Shown here: in pieces, positions 25,667 to 35,315 of the stretch
Position numbering within the stretch: the stretch's first letter is position 1
Layout of the letters: each line of letters begins with the position of its first letter
NCBI RefSeq assembly: GCF_014332695.1
Contig: NZ_MBUA01000023.1
Location: 62,001 to 126,000 of the forward strand
Origin: Flavihumibacter stibioxidans
GTDB taxonomy: Bacteria > Bacteroidota > Bacteroidia > Chitinophagales > Chitinophagaceae
DNA length: 64,000 nt
Direction: 5' to 3'
The notes under the pieces: generated by a model
Database searches by the model: none
What the model saw: only the letters and a program-made list of their open reading frames with translations
Told to the model about the DNA's origin: nothing
Program-made: the position numbers and the translations under genes

Positions 25667-27685
25667 TTATACGATAGATGGAGTTTCCTCTACGTCCAGG
25701 GTCTTCTTCTCTTCATAGGGACGCTTCCCGATCAGATGTTCTACATCACTCTGGAAAAGCACTTCCTTGTCAAGCAGTTTTTCTGCCAGTATTTCCACCT
25801 GCATTTTCTTCTCTGACAGCAATTGCCTGGTGCGATCGTAGGCGCCATCAATCAGTTTCCTTACTTCTTCGTCTATAATCCGGGAGGTCTCTTCAGAATA
25901 AGGCTTCGTGAAGGAGTTCTCCTGCTGGGGATCATAGAAGCTTACATTACCTACTTTATCGTTCATACCATATACGGTAACCATCGAATAGGCCATACGC
26001 GTGATCTGCTGCAGGTCGTTTTGCGCCCCGGTAGAAATCTTGCCGAAGAAAATATCTTCAGCCGCCCTTCCGCCCAGTGTCATACATATCTGGTCCATCA
26101 GCTGGTCAGTATTGTAGAGGTATTGCTCCTTGGGTGTATACTGCGCATAACCGAGAGCGGCAGTTCCCCTCGGAACAATGGTCACTTTCAGCAGCGGGTA
26201 GGCATGCTCGAGATACCAGCCACAGATCGCGTGACCTGCTTCATGGTATGCGATGATTTTCTTCTCATCCGGGGAGATGATTTTGTTCTTTTTCTCCAGA
26301 CCACCAATCACCCTGTCTACTGCATCCTGGAAATCAGACATATCAACGGCTTCCTTTCCCTTACGGGCAGCAATAAGCGCAGCTTCGTTACAAACGTTGG
26401 CTATATCGGCACCTGCAAAACCTGGTGTTTGTTCTGCCAGTTTATGGATGTCAACGTGCTCGGAAACCTTGATCGGCTTGAGATGCACTTTGAAAATAGC
26501 TTCACGTCCCTTCACATCGGGTTTGTCGATGGAAATCTGGCGGTCGAAACGGCCTGGGCGCAGCAGGGCGCTGTCCAGCACATCCGGCCGGTTGGTAGCA
26601 GCCAGCACAATGATGCCACTCTCGCCGCTGAATCCATCCATTTCCACCAGTAACTGGTTGAGGGTGCTTTCCCTTTCGTCATTGCTCATGATGGCATTCT
26701 TTCCACGGGCACGGCCAATGGCATCAATCTCATCAATGAAGATGATACAGGGTGCTTTTTCACGGGCCTGTTTGAACAGGTCACGCACCCGGCTTGCACC
26801 CACGCCCACGAACATTTCCACGAAATCTGAACCGCTCAGGCTGAAGAAGGGCACCTGCGCCTCACCTGCAACGGCTTTGGCCAGCAATGTCTTACCCGTT
26901 CCCGGAGGTCCGACCAGCAAAGCTCCTTTCGGAATCTTACCGCCCAGGTTGGTGTATTTTTTTGGATTTTTCAGGAAGTCAACGATCTCCATCACTTCCA
27001 CCTTGGCTTCATCAAGCCCCGCCACATCATTGAAAGTGATATTCACCTTGGTTCCCTTATCAAAAAGCTGAGCCTTGGATTTGCCGATGTTGAAAATTCC
27101 ACCCGGACCGGCACCACCGCCGGCGCCACCGCCCATCTTACGCATCAGTAACACCCAGATCAGTACAATGATAAAAATGGGCAGTACAAACTGGAAGATC
27201 GGCGCAAGCCAGTCTCCCTCCGTATCATCGATACGCGGAACCTCCTTTATTTCAGGATTCTTGGTATAAAAATCCCTCAGGTCGTCGGTGAAAATCTCAG
27301 GTTTGGCGATAGTGAACTCAAACTGCGGCCCCTTGTCAGCGGCAGCGTTGAATCCTTTCGGAAGCTTATCCTGGTAAAATGGTTTCTTTAAACTATCGGG
27401 CTTGATGTATACACGAACCAGGTTTTTATTGCTGATCAGGATGATTTTCTCCACATCTCCCTTTGATAACATTTCTGTCTTGAACACATCGAAATTAATC
27501 CTGCGGGCATCCGGTGCAAAAGAGCTGAACAGGTTGAATCCCAGCAGGATCACGGCCAGCGCACCCCAAATCCAGTAAATATTGAATTTAGGTCCGCGGC
27601 GCGGATCATTTCCACCTCCCTCAGGCCTCGGTCTCATCCGGTTCAATCCACCCCTGTCATTTGACTTGAAATCTTCTTGTGACAT
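25667..27685 (-). CDS. ftsH: ATP-dependent zinc metalloprotease FtsH
   Basis: 672 residues. An inner-membrane AAA+ protease degrades misfolded membrane proteins and regulators. Two helices lie at about 37-54 and 162-181 with a periplasmic domain between. The Walker A motif GPPGTGKT is at 259-266, Walker B is [12 protein letters not shown] near 313-324, and the second region of homology is [19 protein letters not shown]. The zinc site HEAGH is at 481-485. The N-terminal 35 residues are basic and glycine-rich. It is followed by the LUD gene (7-base gap) and preceded by rsfS. Confidence 0.98.
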   Translation of the reverse strand: MSQEDFKSNDRGGLNRMRPRPEGGGNDPRRGPKFNIYWIWGALAVILLGFNLFSSFAPDARRINFDVFKTEMLSKGDVEKIILISNKNLVRVYIKPDSLKKPFYQDKLPKGFNAAADKGPQFEFTIAKPEIFTDDLRDFYTKNPEIKEVPRIDDTEGDWLAPIFQFVLPIFIIVLIWVLLMRKMGGGAGGGAGPGGIFNIGKSKAQLFDKGTKVNITFNDVAGLDEAKVEVMEIVDFLKNPKKYTNLGGKIPKGALLVGPPGTGKTLLAKAVAGEAQVPFFSLSGSDFVEMFVGVGASRVRDLFKQAREKAPCIIFIDEIDAIGRARGKNAIMSNDERESTLNQLLVEMDGFSGESGIIVLAATNRPDVLDSALLRPGRFDRQISIDKPDVKGREAIFKVHLKPIKVSEHVDIHKLAEQTPGFAGADIANVCNEAALIAARKGKEAVDMSDFQDAVDRVIGGLEKKNKIISPDEKKIIAYHEAGHAICGWYLEHAYPLLKVTIVPRGTAALGYAQYTPKEQYLYNTDQLMDQICMTLGGRAAEDIFFGKISTGAQNDLQQITRMAYSMVTVYGMNDKVGNVSFYDPQQENSFTKPYSEETSRIIDEEVRKLIDGAYDRTRQLLSEKKMQVEILAEKLLDKEVLFQSDVEHLIGKRPYEEKKTLDVEETPSIV

Positions 27686-27752
27686 ATTGTATTTGACTAT
27701 AAAGAATTACTAATGCTTATTGCGCCCTTTTGTTCGAAACAAGCTGATATTA

Positions 27753-28157
27753 CTATGATTTGTATTCGGTCCTGGGCGCATCGCTCCACATTTCTTCCAG
27801 GCGGTAGAACTTCCGGGTTTCGGGCTGCATAACATGAACCACTACGTTTACATAATCGATCAGGATCCACTGTGCTGCCTGCTGGCCTTCGTGACGATAC
27901 GGATTTTCACCCAGTTCCTCTTTCACTTCCATTTCCACGGCATCGGCAATAGCCCTTACCTGGGTGGTGGAAGTCGCCTGGCAGATCACAAAAAAATCTG
28001 CAACTGCTTCATGAATTTTACGGAGATCCAGCGAAACGATGTCTTCGCCCTTCTTGTCCTGGATTGCCTTGATGATGGATTTGAGAATCCTGGAGTTTTT
28101 CGTAAGGCGTGTCACACTACTACGTTGACGCGAAGCTAAAGCTGACAATGGTTCCAA
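27753..28157 (-). CDS. rsfS: Ribosomal silencing factor RsfS
   Basis: 134 residues. RsfS binds ribosomal protein uL14 and blocks subunit joining when nutrients are low. The family core is clear: IIKAIQDKKGEDIVSLDLRK, then ADFFVICQATSTTQVRAIAD and a C-terminal WILIDYVNVVVHVMQPETRK followed by FYRLEEMWSDA. The first 20 or so residues are variable, so a downstream start is possible, but no in-frame ATG lies close by. It heads the rsfS-ftsH-LUD series. Confidence 0.94.
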   Translation of the reverse strand: MEPLSALASRQRSSVTRLTKNSRILKSIIKAIQDKKGEDIVSLDLRKIHEAVADFFVICQATSTTQVRAIADAVEMEVKEELGENPYRHEGQQAAQWILIDYVNVVVHVMQPETRKFYRLEEMWSDAPRTEYKS

Positions 28158-28194
28158 TAATCTAAACTTTTAGTGATCAAAAATCTGAAAATAC

Positions 28195-28202
28195 TACATT
28201 CG
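28195..28202 (+). promoter_or_regulatory. birA: Likely promoter box for birA
   Basis: TACATTCG matches TAnnTTTG at all but one position. It overlaps a possible GTG start at 28202, which favours the ATG at 28238. Confidence 0.35.
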
Positions 28203-28237
28203 TGCCGTTCAAAAATACTAATCTTTTACTCAAACCG

Positions 28238-28981
28238 ATGCCCGTTCAACATATAGGTCACCAGCTTATTGTACTAGATTCAGTAGACAGCTCCAACAAC
28301 TATGCCATGGCACTGACCCAACAGCGGCTTGCAGGCCATGGCGATACCTTTTTTGCGCTCGAACAGAAAGCAGGGAAAGGGCAGATGGGCCGCCGCTGGA
28401 TTTCCCGCCCCAATGAAAATATCATCATCAGTATAGTGCTGGAAACCACTGCATTGGCCCCTGATATGGTTTTTTACCTCAGTATGGCAATGGCCCTGGG
28501 CACCTACGACTGGTTTGCTGAAATGGCCGGGGAGGAAAGCTCCCTGAAGTGGCCGAACGATATTTACTGGCGTGACAGAAAGGCAGGGGGCATCCTGATC
28601 GAAAACAACTGGGCGGGTCCGCACTGGCAATTTGCCATTGTTGGAATCGGAATCAATGTCAACCAGGTAGATTTCGAAGAAGGGACCAAAAAGCCGGTTT
28701 CGCTGCGCCAGATCACCGGAAAAAGCTTCGACCTTCTGGTGGAAGTCAGAAAATTATGCGGAAAACTGGAATATCGCTGGAACCAGCTGGTAGCAGGAAA
28801 AAAGAAGGAACTACTGGAATCCTACAACCAGGTACTTTTTTCAAGGGGGATGCCGGTCAGGCTGAGAAAGGATAATGTGGTTTTTGAAACAACCATCAGG
28901 GGTGTAAATGAAAATGGCGAACTGCTGACCTCGGATACCCTTGACCGTAGTTTCAGGGTGGGCGAAGTGGAGTGGGTCTGA
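28238..28981 (+). CDS. birA: Biotin--[acetyl-CoA carboxylase] ligase
   Basis: 247 residues from MPVQHIGHQLIVLDSVDSSN. The enzyme activates biotin as biotinyl-AMP and attaches it to a carrier lysine. The biotin-binding loop GKGQMGRRWISRPNENI and the catalytic KWPNDIYW segment are present, with a C-terminal SH3-like domain (GVNENGELLTSDTL). It has no N-terminal helix-turn-helix, so it is a monofunctional ligase rather than a repressor. A GTG 12 codons upstream (28202) is possible but overlaps a promoter-like box. Confidence 0.95.
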   Translation: MPVQHIGHQLIVLDSVDSSNNYAMALTQQRLAGHGDTFFALEQKAGKGQMGRRWISRPNENIIISIVLETTALAPDMVFYLSMAMALGTYDWFAEMAGEESSLKWPNDIYWRDRKAGGILIENNWAGPHWQFAIVGIGINVNQVDFEEGTKKPVSLRQITGKSFDLLVEVRKLCGKLEYRWNQLVAGKKKELLESYNQVLFSRGMPVRLRKDNVVFETTIRGVNENGELLTSDTLDRSFRVGEVEWV

Positions 28982-28988
28982 ACCGGTT

Positions 28989-29372
28989 TCAGGCCATGCG
29001 GCCGGATTGGTTTTTATCCGGGATAAAAACATAGTGGTCCAGCCCGTCTTTAGTTTCCGCAGCCCTGGCCTCGATTTCAAAACGGTTCATCCGGTAGCCG
29101 TTTTTTACCGACTCCAGGATATACAACCATAGAAAGGTAAAAAAACCAAGTTCCCTGAATTGTTTTATATGGGCCAGCTCATGCCGCAACCACCTGCGGT
29201 TTTGCAGAAATTCATCAAAACTGGTATTATGCAGGTGGATGGTAGTACCCAGCACCATGGCCAGCTTTTCCGCCCCCATTTTTTTTGCAGCCAGCATGGC
29301 CCAGAACGACTTCTCCCTTATTCGGTATTTCACATTTCTAATATACTTCCTAAAATGCAATGGAACGATCAT
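28989..29372 (-). CDS. Small DUF4157-like protein with HExxH motif
   Basis: 127 residues. The motif RWLRHELAHIKQF carries HExxH, the zinc-binding signature of gluzincin-type peptidases. A hydrophobic segment follows (LGFFTFLWLYILESV), then NRFEIEARA, whose Glu could be a third ligand. Resemblance to DUF4157 is by motif only. Its ATG overlaps the bcp stop by 4 bases, so the two are coupled. Peptidase activity is unproven. Confidence 0.75.
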   Translation of the reverse strand: MIVPLHFRKYIRNVKYRIREKSFWAMLAAKKMGAEKLAMVLGTTIHLHNTSFDEFLQNRRWLRHELAHIKQFRELGFFTFLWLYILESVKNGYRMNRFEIEARAAETKDGLDHYVFIPDKNQSGRMA

Positions 29373-29836
29373 CCTGCCGCCAGGGCAGCGATGATCTCTT
29401 CCGCATGCTGCTTGCTTTTTGGCTTTAGGATTATCTTCATGATTTTTCCTTTCTCATCAACAATAAATGTCGTGCGATGCAATCCCATGTATTTTCTTCC
29501 GTACAGTTGTTTCTCGCCCCAGACTCCGTACTTGTCAATGATTTTGCGGTCGGTATCGGCGAGTAGCGGAAATGGGAGCTGGTGACGGGTTTCAAATTTT
29601 TTATGGCTTTCGGTCGAATCGGGACTGATACCAATTACCTCCAATCCATGCTTCATTAGCAGGGCAAAGTTATCGCGCAGGTTGCAGGCCTGCACCGTAC
29701 AGGTGGGTGTCATGTCCTGGGGATAGAAAAAGATCACCAGTTTTTTCCCTTTGTAATCCGCCAGACTGATTTTTTTTCCATTCTGGTCTTTGGCACTGAA
29801 AGATGGCGCTTTATCGCCTTCAATAAGAGAAGTCAT
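29369..29836 (-). CDS. bcp: Thioredoxin-dependent thiol peroxidase (Bcp/PrxQ)
   Basis: 155 residues, reducing hydrogen and organic peroxides. The peroxidatic site is FFYPQDMTPTCTVQACNLRD: the Thr-x-x-Cys motif holds the peroxidatic Cys, with a second Cys five residues on, as in PrxQ. The frame is open to 29884, but that part encodes the CCCATTCA tandem repeat. The ATG at 29836 (MTSLIEGDKAPSFSAKDQNG) is the family start. Confidence 0.95.
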   Translation of the reverse strand: MTSLIEGDKAPSFSAKDQNGKKISLADYKGKKLVIFFYPQDMTPTCTVQACNLRDNFALLMKHGLEVIGISPDSTESHKKFETRHQLPFPLLADTDRKIIDKYGVWGEKQLYGRKYMGLHRTTFIVDEKGKIMKIILKPKSKQHAEEIIAALAAG

Positions 29837-29871
29837 ATTTTTTTTATTTGTTGTTCCACCCGAAAACATAC

Positions 29872-29897
29872 CCCATTCACCCATTCACCCATTCACC
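29872..29897. repeat. 8-base tandem repeat (CCCATTCA x3)
   Basis: Three perfect copies of CCCATTCA plus CC lie between the M23 gene and bcp. On the minus strand it reads as repeats of TGAATGGG, close to the ATGGTGA repeat at 24979. Confidence 0.85.
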
Positions 29898-29918
29898 TTT
29901 TCACCCTTCCTTCCCCCG

Positions 29919-31619
29919 TCACCTCGTGAACCGAAAAATCTGCTCCACGCTGTTCCCCGCTTCATCCTGGGCGACCACCTTCAGCTCATGATCTCCGGGT
30001 GGACAATGTTCATCAAACCGGTAAATAAAATTGCGCCCTTTGTCATTGGTAAAACAGATCCATTTCCCATTTAGTTCGGTACGAAGCACCTTCCATTTCC
30101 CCAGGTTATCTGTAACAGTAAAGGCTATGCGGGAAGCGGCGGTCAGCCTGGCGCCGCTGGCGAAACCAATGGGTACCACCTGTGGCGGTTCCTGGTCGAC
30201 CAGCAACCGGAAAGTTCCGAAATCGCGAAATCCGGCCATGGCCCAATCGTGCTGCCAGTTGACTTTCTGCACTTCTTTTTTTGTTCCGGTAATACGTTGC
30301 ATCACAATCCGGTCGCGCTCTTCAGGACTCAGCGTTGCTGTAGGCCGGATTCTTACCATCATCGCATCCTGCAAGGGAATGGACACAGAACCAATCACAT
30401 GCTGAGCGGATACCACACCTGTTATTGATACAGCCTGTTTCCTGTAAGCGATGCTGACTGAATCATACAGTGTTCTTTCCCCAATGATGAACTCGCAATC
30501 ATCCGATTCAAAAACATCCACCATCATCGGGTAAAATCTTTGTCCGGCCGGCATTTGCGGGATTGCCGGTGTGCCGTTGTATTGAACGGGTACAGTTGCC
30601 CTGGACTCATTACCGTAAGCGTCTTTCACCACAATGCTGATTTCATGAACTGCTCCATCGCTAAGGTCAATAACCCCGTCTCCACTGAATTGCTGGTAAA
30701 TGGAATTGAGATAACCGGGCAATTCGCTCATATGCTGCAGGTAGGGGCCCCCTGAGGCCCTGGTCTTATAATCAATGTGGGCATTCAGGTAACGGGTGGC
30801 ATCATAACTGATGGCATCCATTCTGAAACCTATTACGGCTTTATCATTGTCATACAGCACCGCTTCAAAAACACCATTCAGGTTGGATGAACCGGTGTGC
30901 GTATCCCAGGCAGTCATGGCCAGACTTATGTCAGGGGATGACAACTTCTGTAAAGGAGCAACGTAAGAGCCCGGTCCACGGGCGGCTACTGATACCAGCC
31001 GGGGGGATTGTTCATACACACTTTTTGTTCTATCGTAAATGGCTAAGCGAAGAATGGAAGGCCTGGTATTGTCCGGCAGGGGAAAACCAAACAGCATCGG
31101 GTTCAGGTTTGCTTCATCTGAGGTGCGGCGGATTTCAAAATGCAGGTGCGGCGCCTGGGAACCGCCGGTATTGCCACTTTTAGCCAGATAGCTGCCTTTT
31201 TTAACCGGAAACAGGTTGGCTGGAATAGTATCATTCAGACTCCAGGACTCTTTCTCGTATTGTCTGTTTTTTACCCAGCTTTCAAGCTCCGGGAAAAAAT
31301 CGTTCAGGTGACAATAAACAGTTGTGAAGCCATTGGGATGGTTAACATAGATGGCCCGGCCAAATCCACCCGGCTCCACTTTGATCCTGGAGATATATCC
31401 ATCTGCTGCTGCATACACCGGAAGATTTTCCCTGCGCTGGGTTTTGAGGTCAAGCCCCATGTGAAAATGATTTGGCCTAAGCTCACCGAAATTGCCACTC
31501 AGGTCTATCGGAATGCCAAGAGGGTTTCGGAAATAATCTTTCGGATAATCGGGCAGGGAATGGTATTGGGCTTGAGCAGAAACAGACAGCAATAGTATAA
31601 CAACCAGGAGCCTCGTCAT
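29919..31619 (-). CDS. Secreted M23-family peptidase with long C-terminal region
   Basis: 566 residues with a signal peptide (MTRLLVVILLLSVSAQA). The LytM domain is N-terminal, at about 45-170, with zinc ligands His53 and Asp57 in HFHMGLDLKT and His157/His159 in APHLHFEIRR. The 400-residue remainder is beta-rich and ends in an Ig-like segment (PGDHELKVVAQDEAGNSVEQ). Likely a periplasmic peptidoglycan endopeptidase. It has a promoter box at 31647-31654, with bcp and the HExxH gene downstream. Confidence 0.92.
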   Translation of the reverse strand: MTRLLVVILLLSVSAQAQYHSLPDYPKDYFRNPLGIPIDLSGNFGELRPNHFHMGLDLKTQRRENLPVYAAADGYISRIKVEPGGFGRAIYVNHPNGFTTVYCHLNDFFPELESWVKNRQYEKESWSLNDTIPANLFPVKKGSYLAKSGNTGGSQAPHLHFEIRRTSDEANLNPMLFGFPLPDNTRPSILRLAIYDRTKSVYEQSPRLVSVAARGPGSYVAPLQKLSSPDISLAMTAWDTHTGSSNLNGVFEAVLYDNDKAVIGFRMDAISYDATRYLNAHIDYKTRASGGPYLQHMSELPGYLNSIYQQFSGDGVIDLSDGAVHEISIVVKDAYGNESRATVPVQYNGTPAIPQMPAGQRFYPMMVDVFESDDCEFIIGERTLYDSVSIAYRKQAVSITGVVSAQHVIGSVSIPLQDAMMVRIRPTATLSPEERDRIVMQRITGTKKEVQKVNWQHDWAMAGFRDFGTFRLLVDQEPPQVVPIGFASGARLTAASRIAFTVTDNLGKWKVLRTELNGKWICFTNDKGRNFIYRFDEHCPPGDHELKVVAQDEAGNSVEQIFRFTR

Positions 31620-31646
31620 TACCGGTACATTTCGTTAGGAAAAGGA

Positions 31647-31654
31647 CAAATATA
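31647..31654 (-). promoter_or_regulatory. TAnnTTTG promoter box for the secreted M23 peptidase
   Basis: TATATTTG on the minus strand, 27 bases before the ATG at 31619. Confidence 0.6.
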
Positions 31655-31937
31655 CAGCAGGCAGGCAAGACAGCCATGCACCTAAAGATGGCCAGGATCA
31701 CCGAATCTCCGGCATTGTTACCTGTACCGGAAAACGCTTTTTATAGTGGGTCAAAATGTTTTTCTGCAAAGCCTTAAATCTTTAGTTGTTCAAACAACTT
31801 GTTAAATAAAAATAAATCTCTCATTTGGGTATGTCTTTTGTAAACATGGAACAGCGTTTGTTGTTATAACGTTGTCTATGTTTTAGATGGGCGATTGAAG
31901 TAGCAGCAAGATTATTTAACTGAGAAAACAGCGAGGT
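31655..31937. other. Divergent intergenic region with a small palindrome
   Basis: Holds the upstream parts of the M23 gene (minus) and of the 71-codon gene (plus). A 7-2-7 palindrome, AGTTGTT-CA-AACAACT, lies at 31784-31799 and could be an operator. TATGTTTT at 31877-31884 is a possible -7 box for the small gene. No RNA gene was seen. Confidence 0.4.
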
Positions 31938-32153
31938 ATGAAAAGATTTCAACAAAAAGCCGTGATCATGGTGGTAATGGTGGTTGGTTCCCTGATTGGC
32001 ACATTCAAGGGACAGGAAGCCAAACAGAAGTGGATGTTTAAAATCCTGAGCAAACAGGATGAAAAACAGTCGCGTTCGGTCCGTAAGGCTGAATTGCGCA
32101 AGGGGAAGGTACTGCTCGATGACATCGAAATGGCTGCATACCATAATAGCTAA
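31938..32153 (+). CDS. Small protein of unknown function
   Basis: 71 residues: a basic N-terminus and a hydrophobic stretch (AVIMVVMVVGSLIGTF) that could be a signal peptide or membrane anchor. A charged Lys/Arg/Gln-rich region follows (KWMFKILSKQDEKQSRSVRK). No family is recognised. Strong support for a real gene comes from the intrinsic terminator 22 bases after its stop and from an intergenic region large enough for its own promoter. A 137-codon frame on the opposite strand is its shadow. Confidence 0.65.
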   Translation: MKRFQQKAVIMVVMVVGSLIGTFKGQEAKQKWMFKILSKQDEKQSRSVRKAELRKGKVLLDDIEMAAYHNS

Positions 32154-32175
32154 GGGTAAAAAGTCATCAACATAC

Positions 32176-32206
32176 AGGCCTTCACTTTCGTGAAGGCCTT
32201 TTTTTG
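32176..32206 (+). terminator. Intrinsic terminator after the 71-codon gene
   Basis: A 10-bp stem AGGCCTTCAC / GTGAAGGCCT (32176-32185 and 32190-32199) has a TTTC loop and is followed by seven T. Confidence 0.93.
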
Positions 32207-32243
32207 TCCCCTCCGCTGAACACTGTTCACCCATCAGGCACTG

Positions 32244-32274
32244 TTCACCCGTCGGGTGGCACCCGACGGGTGAA
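32244..32274. repeat. CACCCG palindromic element, copy 1 (upstream of carB)
   Basis: A 31-base perfect palindrome centred on G32259, with inner arms ACCCGTCGGGT and ACCCGACGGGT around GGC and outer pair TTC/GAA. Each half is itself a 13-base palindrome (CACCCG-N-CGGGTG). Two imperfect 18-base direct repeats starting CACTGTTCACCC lie at 32221 and 32239, the second running into it. Confidence 0.95.
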
Positions 32275-32332
32275 AATCCTGCCGGTCACCGGCTACCGGT
32301 AAAAATTATCTCGGAAATTCCTTCCCGGGCCG

Positions 32333-32340
32333 TACTTTTG
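32333..32340 (+). promoter_or_regulatory. carB: TAnnTTTG promoter box for carB
   Basis: TACTTTTG on the plus strand, 22 bases before the carB ATG, lies downstream of palindrome copy 1. No clear -33 TTTG. Confidence 0.65.
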
Positions 32341-32362
32341 CGCAATTTATTTTTCCGCAAAC

Positions 32363-35188
32363 ATGCCAAAAGATACCTCCATCAAGTCAGTCCTGATCAT
32401 CGGTTCAGGCCCCATTATTATCGGACAAGCCTGTGAATTTGACTATTCAGGCACCCAGGCCGCCCGCAGTCTGCGGGAGGAAGGGATCAAGGTCATCCTG
32501 ATCAACAGCAATCCGGCCACTATTATGACCGACCCCATGATGGCCGACCGGGTGTACCTGTTGCCACTGACGGTGGAAAGTATAGAACAGATCCTGGAAG
32601 AAAACCAGATAGATGCCGTGTTGCCGACAATGGGTGGACAAACAGCGCTGAACCTGGCCAAGGAAGCCGAGGACCTGGGCGTATGGGAGAAGTATGGAGT
32701 TCGCCTGATCGGCGTAGACATCAAAGCCATCGACAAGGCCGAAGACCGCGAAAAATTCCGCCAGTGGATGATCGCCCTGGGCGTTCCGGTGGCTACTGCC
32801 AAAACCGCCAACAGCTTCCTGGAAGGAAAGGAATTCGCACAGCAGATTGGTTTCCCCCTGGTAATTCGCCCTTCTTTCACCCTGGGTGGAACCGGTGGCG
32901 GATTTGTGCACGATAAAGAAGATCTGGATGAGGCGCTGAACCGCGGCCTGCAGGCCTCTCCCATTCATGAAGTACTGGTTGAGCAGGCTGTTTTGGGCTG
33001 GAAGGAATTTGAGCTGGAACTCCTGCGTGATGCCAATGATAATGTGGTGATCATTTGTACTGTGGAGAATTTCGACCCTATGGGCGTGCATACCGGCGAC
33101 TCTATCACTGTTGCCCCGGCCATGACACTCTCCGACACGGCCTTTCAGCTGATGCGTAATACGGCCATCATGATGATGCGTGATCTGGGGAACTTTGCCG
33201 GCGGTTGTAACGTGCAGTTCGCCCTCAACCCTGCTACAGAGGAGATCATCGCCATTGAGATCAACCCGCGGGTAAGCCGCTCTTCCGCGCTGGCTTCAAA
33301 AGCAACCGGCTATCCCATCGCAAAAATCGCCGCTAAACTGGCCATCGGATATTCCCTGGATGAGTTGGAAAACCAGATCACCAAAAGCACTTCTGCCTAT
33401 TTTGAACCGGCCCTCGATTATGTGATTGTAAAAATTCCCCGCTGGAATTTCGACAAATTCAAGGGCGCCGATGATACCCTCGGCTTGCAGATGAAAAGCG
33501 TGGGCGAAGTGATGGGCATCGGCCGCAGTTTTACCGAAGCCGTGCAGAAAGCCTGCCAGAGCCTCGAGAACAATGCAGTTGGACTGGGTTATTACGGAAA
33601 AAGCCAGATGCATGCCGAAGAACTGATCGAATACATCAAGAAACCGAAATGGGATCGCATCTTCCGCATCAAGGACGCCCTGATGCTGGGAGTGAGTATC
33701 AATACCATCGTTAAAGCGACCAACGGGATCGACCGCTGGTTCCTCTATGAAATCCAGAAACTGGTGAACATGGAGAAAGAGATCGCCAAATACAAACTGG
33801 CCAGTATTCCCATGGAATTGATCCGCGAAGCAAAAATGCACGGATTCAGCGATGAACAGATCTGCCGCATCATGCAGGACGGACATGAGGATGAATTATA
33901 TGCAAAACGCACTGCAGCAGGAATCCGTCGGGTGTATAAAATGGTAGATACCTGCAGCGCCGAGTTCGAGGCCAAAACGCCATATTTCTACAGCAGTTTC
34001 GAGGAAGGTGGGGAAAATGAGAGCAAGCGCAGCGACAGGAAAAAAGTGATCGTACTGGGTTCTGGTCCCAACAGGATCGGCCAGGGAATTGAATTTGATT
34101 ACTGTTGTGTGCATGGACTGCTGGCTATCAAGGAATCAGGATATGAGGCCATTATGGTGAACTGTAATCCCGAGACCGTTTCCACCGATTTTGATATCGC
34201 CGACAAATTATATTTCGAACCCGTGTTCTGGGAGCATCTCTGGGAGATCATCGAACATGAGCAACCCGAAGGTGTGATTGTTCAATTGGGTGGACAAACC
34301 GCGCTGAAACTGGCAGAACGCCTGCACGAAAAGGGCATTAAGATCATCGGTACATCCTTTGATAACATGGACATTGCCGAAGACCGTGGCCGTTTTAGTG
34401 ATATGCTGAAGGAACTGGGCATCCCTTACCCCGATTACGGCACGGCCTTCGACGTGGATGAAGCAGTGCAAGTGGCTAACCGCGTGGGTTACCCCGTGCT
34501 GGTGCGCCCATCCTATGTGCTGGGAGGACAAAGGATGCGGATCGTGATCAACGACGAAGAAGTGGAAAAGGCAGTCGTAAGCCTGCTGAAACATATCCCC
34601 GGAAATAAGATCCTGATTGACCATTTCCTAGACCGTTGCCAGGAGGCAGAAGTGGATGCCATTTTCGATGGCGAAAACTTCCACGTGATGGGTGTGATGG
34701 AACATATCGAACCGGCCGGTATCCATTCCGGAGATTCCAATGCTGTTTTGCCGGCCTTCAACCTGACGCCGCTGGTGATTACCACCATGGAATACTATTC
34801 TGAAAAAATAGCCCGGGCCCTGGATATCCGTGGACTGATCAATATCCAGTTCGCCATCAAGGATGGTAAAGTGTTTGTGATCGAAGCCAACCCCCGTGCC
34901 TCCCGTACCACTCCATTCATCGCCAAAGCATACCAGATTCCCTACCTGAATATCGCCACCAAAGTGATGCTCGGAGTCAACAAACTGACAGATTTCAAAT
35001 TTGAAAAGAAATTAAAAGGCTTTGCAATCAAGGAACCCGTATTCAGTTTCAACAAATTTCCAGGTGTGAACAAGGAATTAGGTCCCGAAATGAAAAGCAC
35101 CGGTGAAGCAATCCGCTTCATAAAAGACCTCCGTGACCCTTATTTCCGCCAGTTGTACAAGGATCGTTCCATGTACCTGAGCAAGTAA
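32363..35188 (+). CDS. carB: Carbamoyl-phosphate synthase large subunit, lacking the allosteric domain
   Basis: 941 residues. Makes carbamoyl phosphate for pyrimidine and arginine synthesis from bicarbonate, ATP and ammonia supplied by CarA. Two homologous ATP-grasp halves are seen: the first begins [20 protein letters not shown] with [13 protein letters not shown], the second begins [20 protein letters not shown] with [14 protein letters not shown] and ends [17 protein letters not shown]. The frame stops soon after [20 protein letters not shown]. The roughly 130-residue C-terminal MGS domain of the 1073-residue E. coli protein is absent. Such short forms are, to my knowledge, usual in many Bacteroidota. 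carA is not here. The gene is bracketed by palindromic elements. Confidence 0.96.
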   Translation: MPKDTSIKSVLIIGSGPIIIGQACEFDYSGTQAARSLREEGIKVILINSNPATIMTDPMMADRVYLLPLTVESIEQILEENQIDAVLPTMGGQTALNLAKEAEDLGVWEKYGVRLIGVDIKAIDKAEDREKFRQWMIALGVPVATAKTANSFLEGKEFAQQIGFPLVIRPSFTLGGTGGGFVHDKEDLDEALNRGLQASPIHEVLVEQAVLGWKEFELELLRDANDNVVIICTVENFDPMGVHTGDSITVAPAMTLSDTAFQLMRNTAIMMMRDLGNFAGGCNVQFALNPATEEIIAIEINPRVSRSSALASKATGYPIAKIAAKLAIGYSLDELENQITKSTSAYFEPALDYVIVKIPRWNFDKFKGADDTLGLQMKSVGEVMGIGRSFTEAVQKACQSLENNAVGLGYYGKSQMHAEELIEYIKKPKWDRIFRIKDALMLGVSINTIVKATNGIDRWFLYEIQKLVNMEKEIAKYKLASIPMELIREAKMHGFSDEQICRIMQDGHEDELYAKRTAAGIRRVYKMVDTCSAEFEAKTPYFYSSFEEGGENESKRSDRKKVIVLGSGPNRIGQGIEFDYCCVHGLLAIKESGYEAIMVNCNPETVSTDFDIADKLYFEPVFWEHLWEIIEHEQPEGVIVQLGGQTALKLAERLHEKGIKIIGTSFDNMDIAEDRGRFSDMLKELGIPYPDYGTAFDVDEAVQVANRVGYPVLVRPSYVLGGQRMRIVINDEEVEKAVVSLLKHIPGNKILIDHFLDRCQEAEVDAIFDGENFHVMGVMEHIEPAGIHSGDSNAVLPAFNLTPLVITTMEYYSEKIARALDIRGLINIQFAIKDGKVFVIEANPRASRTTPFIAKAYQIPYLNIATKVMLGVNKLTDFKFEKKLKGFAIKEPVFSFNKFPGVNKELGPEMKSTGEAIRFIKDLRDPYFRQLYKDRSMYLSK

Positions 35189-35221
35189 GCTAACACCTTA
35201 CCCCTCCCGGGTCATTTTCCT

Positions 35222-35254
35222 TTTTACCCGTCGGGTGGCACCCGACGGGTAAAA
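35222..35254. repeat. CACCCG palindromic element, copy 2
   Basis: A perfect 16-base-arm palindrome centred on G35238. The core is the same as copy 1, but the outer stem is TTTT/AAAA instead of TTC/GAA. T runs lie 5' and A runs 3' of the stem, the reverse of an intrinsic terminator. Confidence 0.95.
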
Positions 35255-35282
35255 CAATCACTTTAGATTTTATCATATTCAT

Positions 35283-35315
35283 AATTCCCTGGTAGATAAC
35301 CAGGGAATTTCTTTT
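35283..35315 (+). terminator. Probable terminator of carB
   Basis: An 11-bp perfect stem AATTCCCTGGT / ACCAGGGAATT (35283-35293 and 35299-35309) with loop AGATA is followed by a pyrimidine-rich TTCTTTT tract. It sits between two palindromic element copies. Confidence 0.6.

Noticed and set aside
31821-32234. 137-codon minus-strand frame over the 71-codon gene
   Set aside because: The terminator polarity (T run on the plus strand at 32200) supports the plus-strand gene; the product is not protein-like.
33925-33934. CCGTCGGGTG inside carB as another palindrome copy
   Set aside because: Only a half core, within conserved coding sequence, without the second arm.
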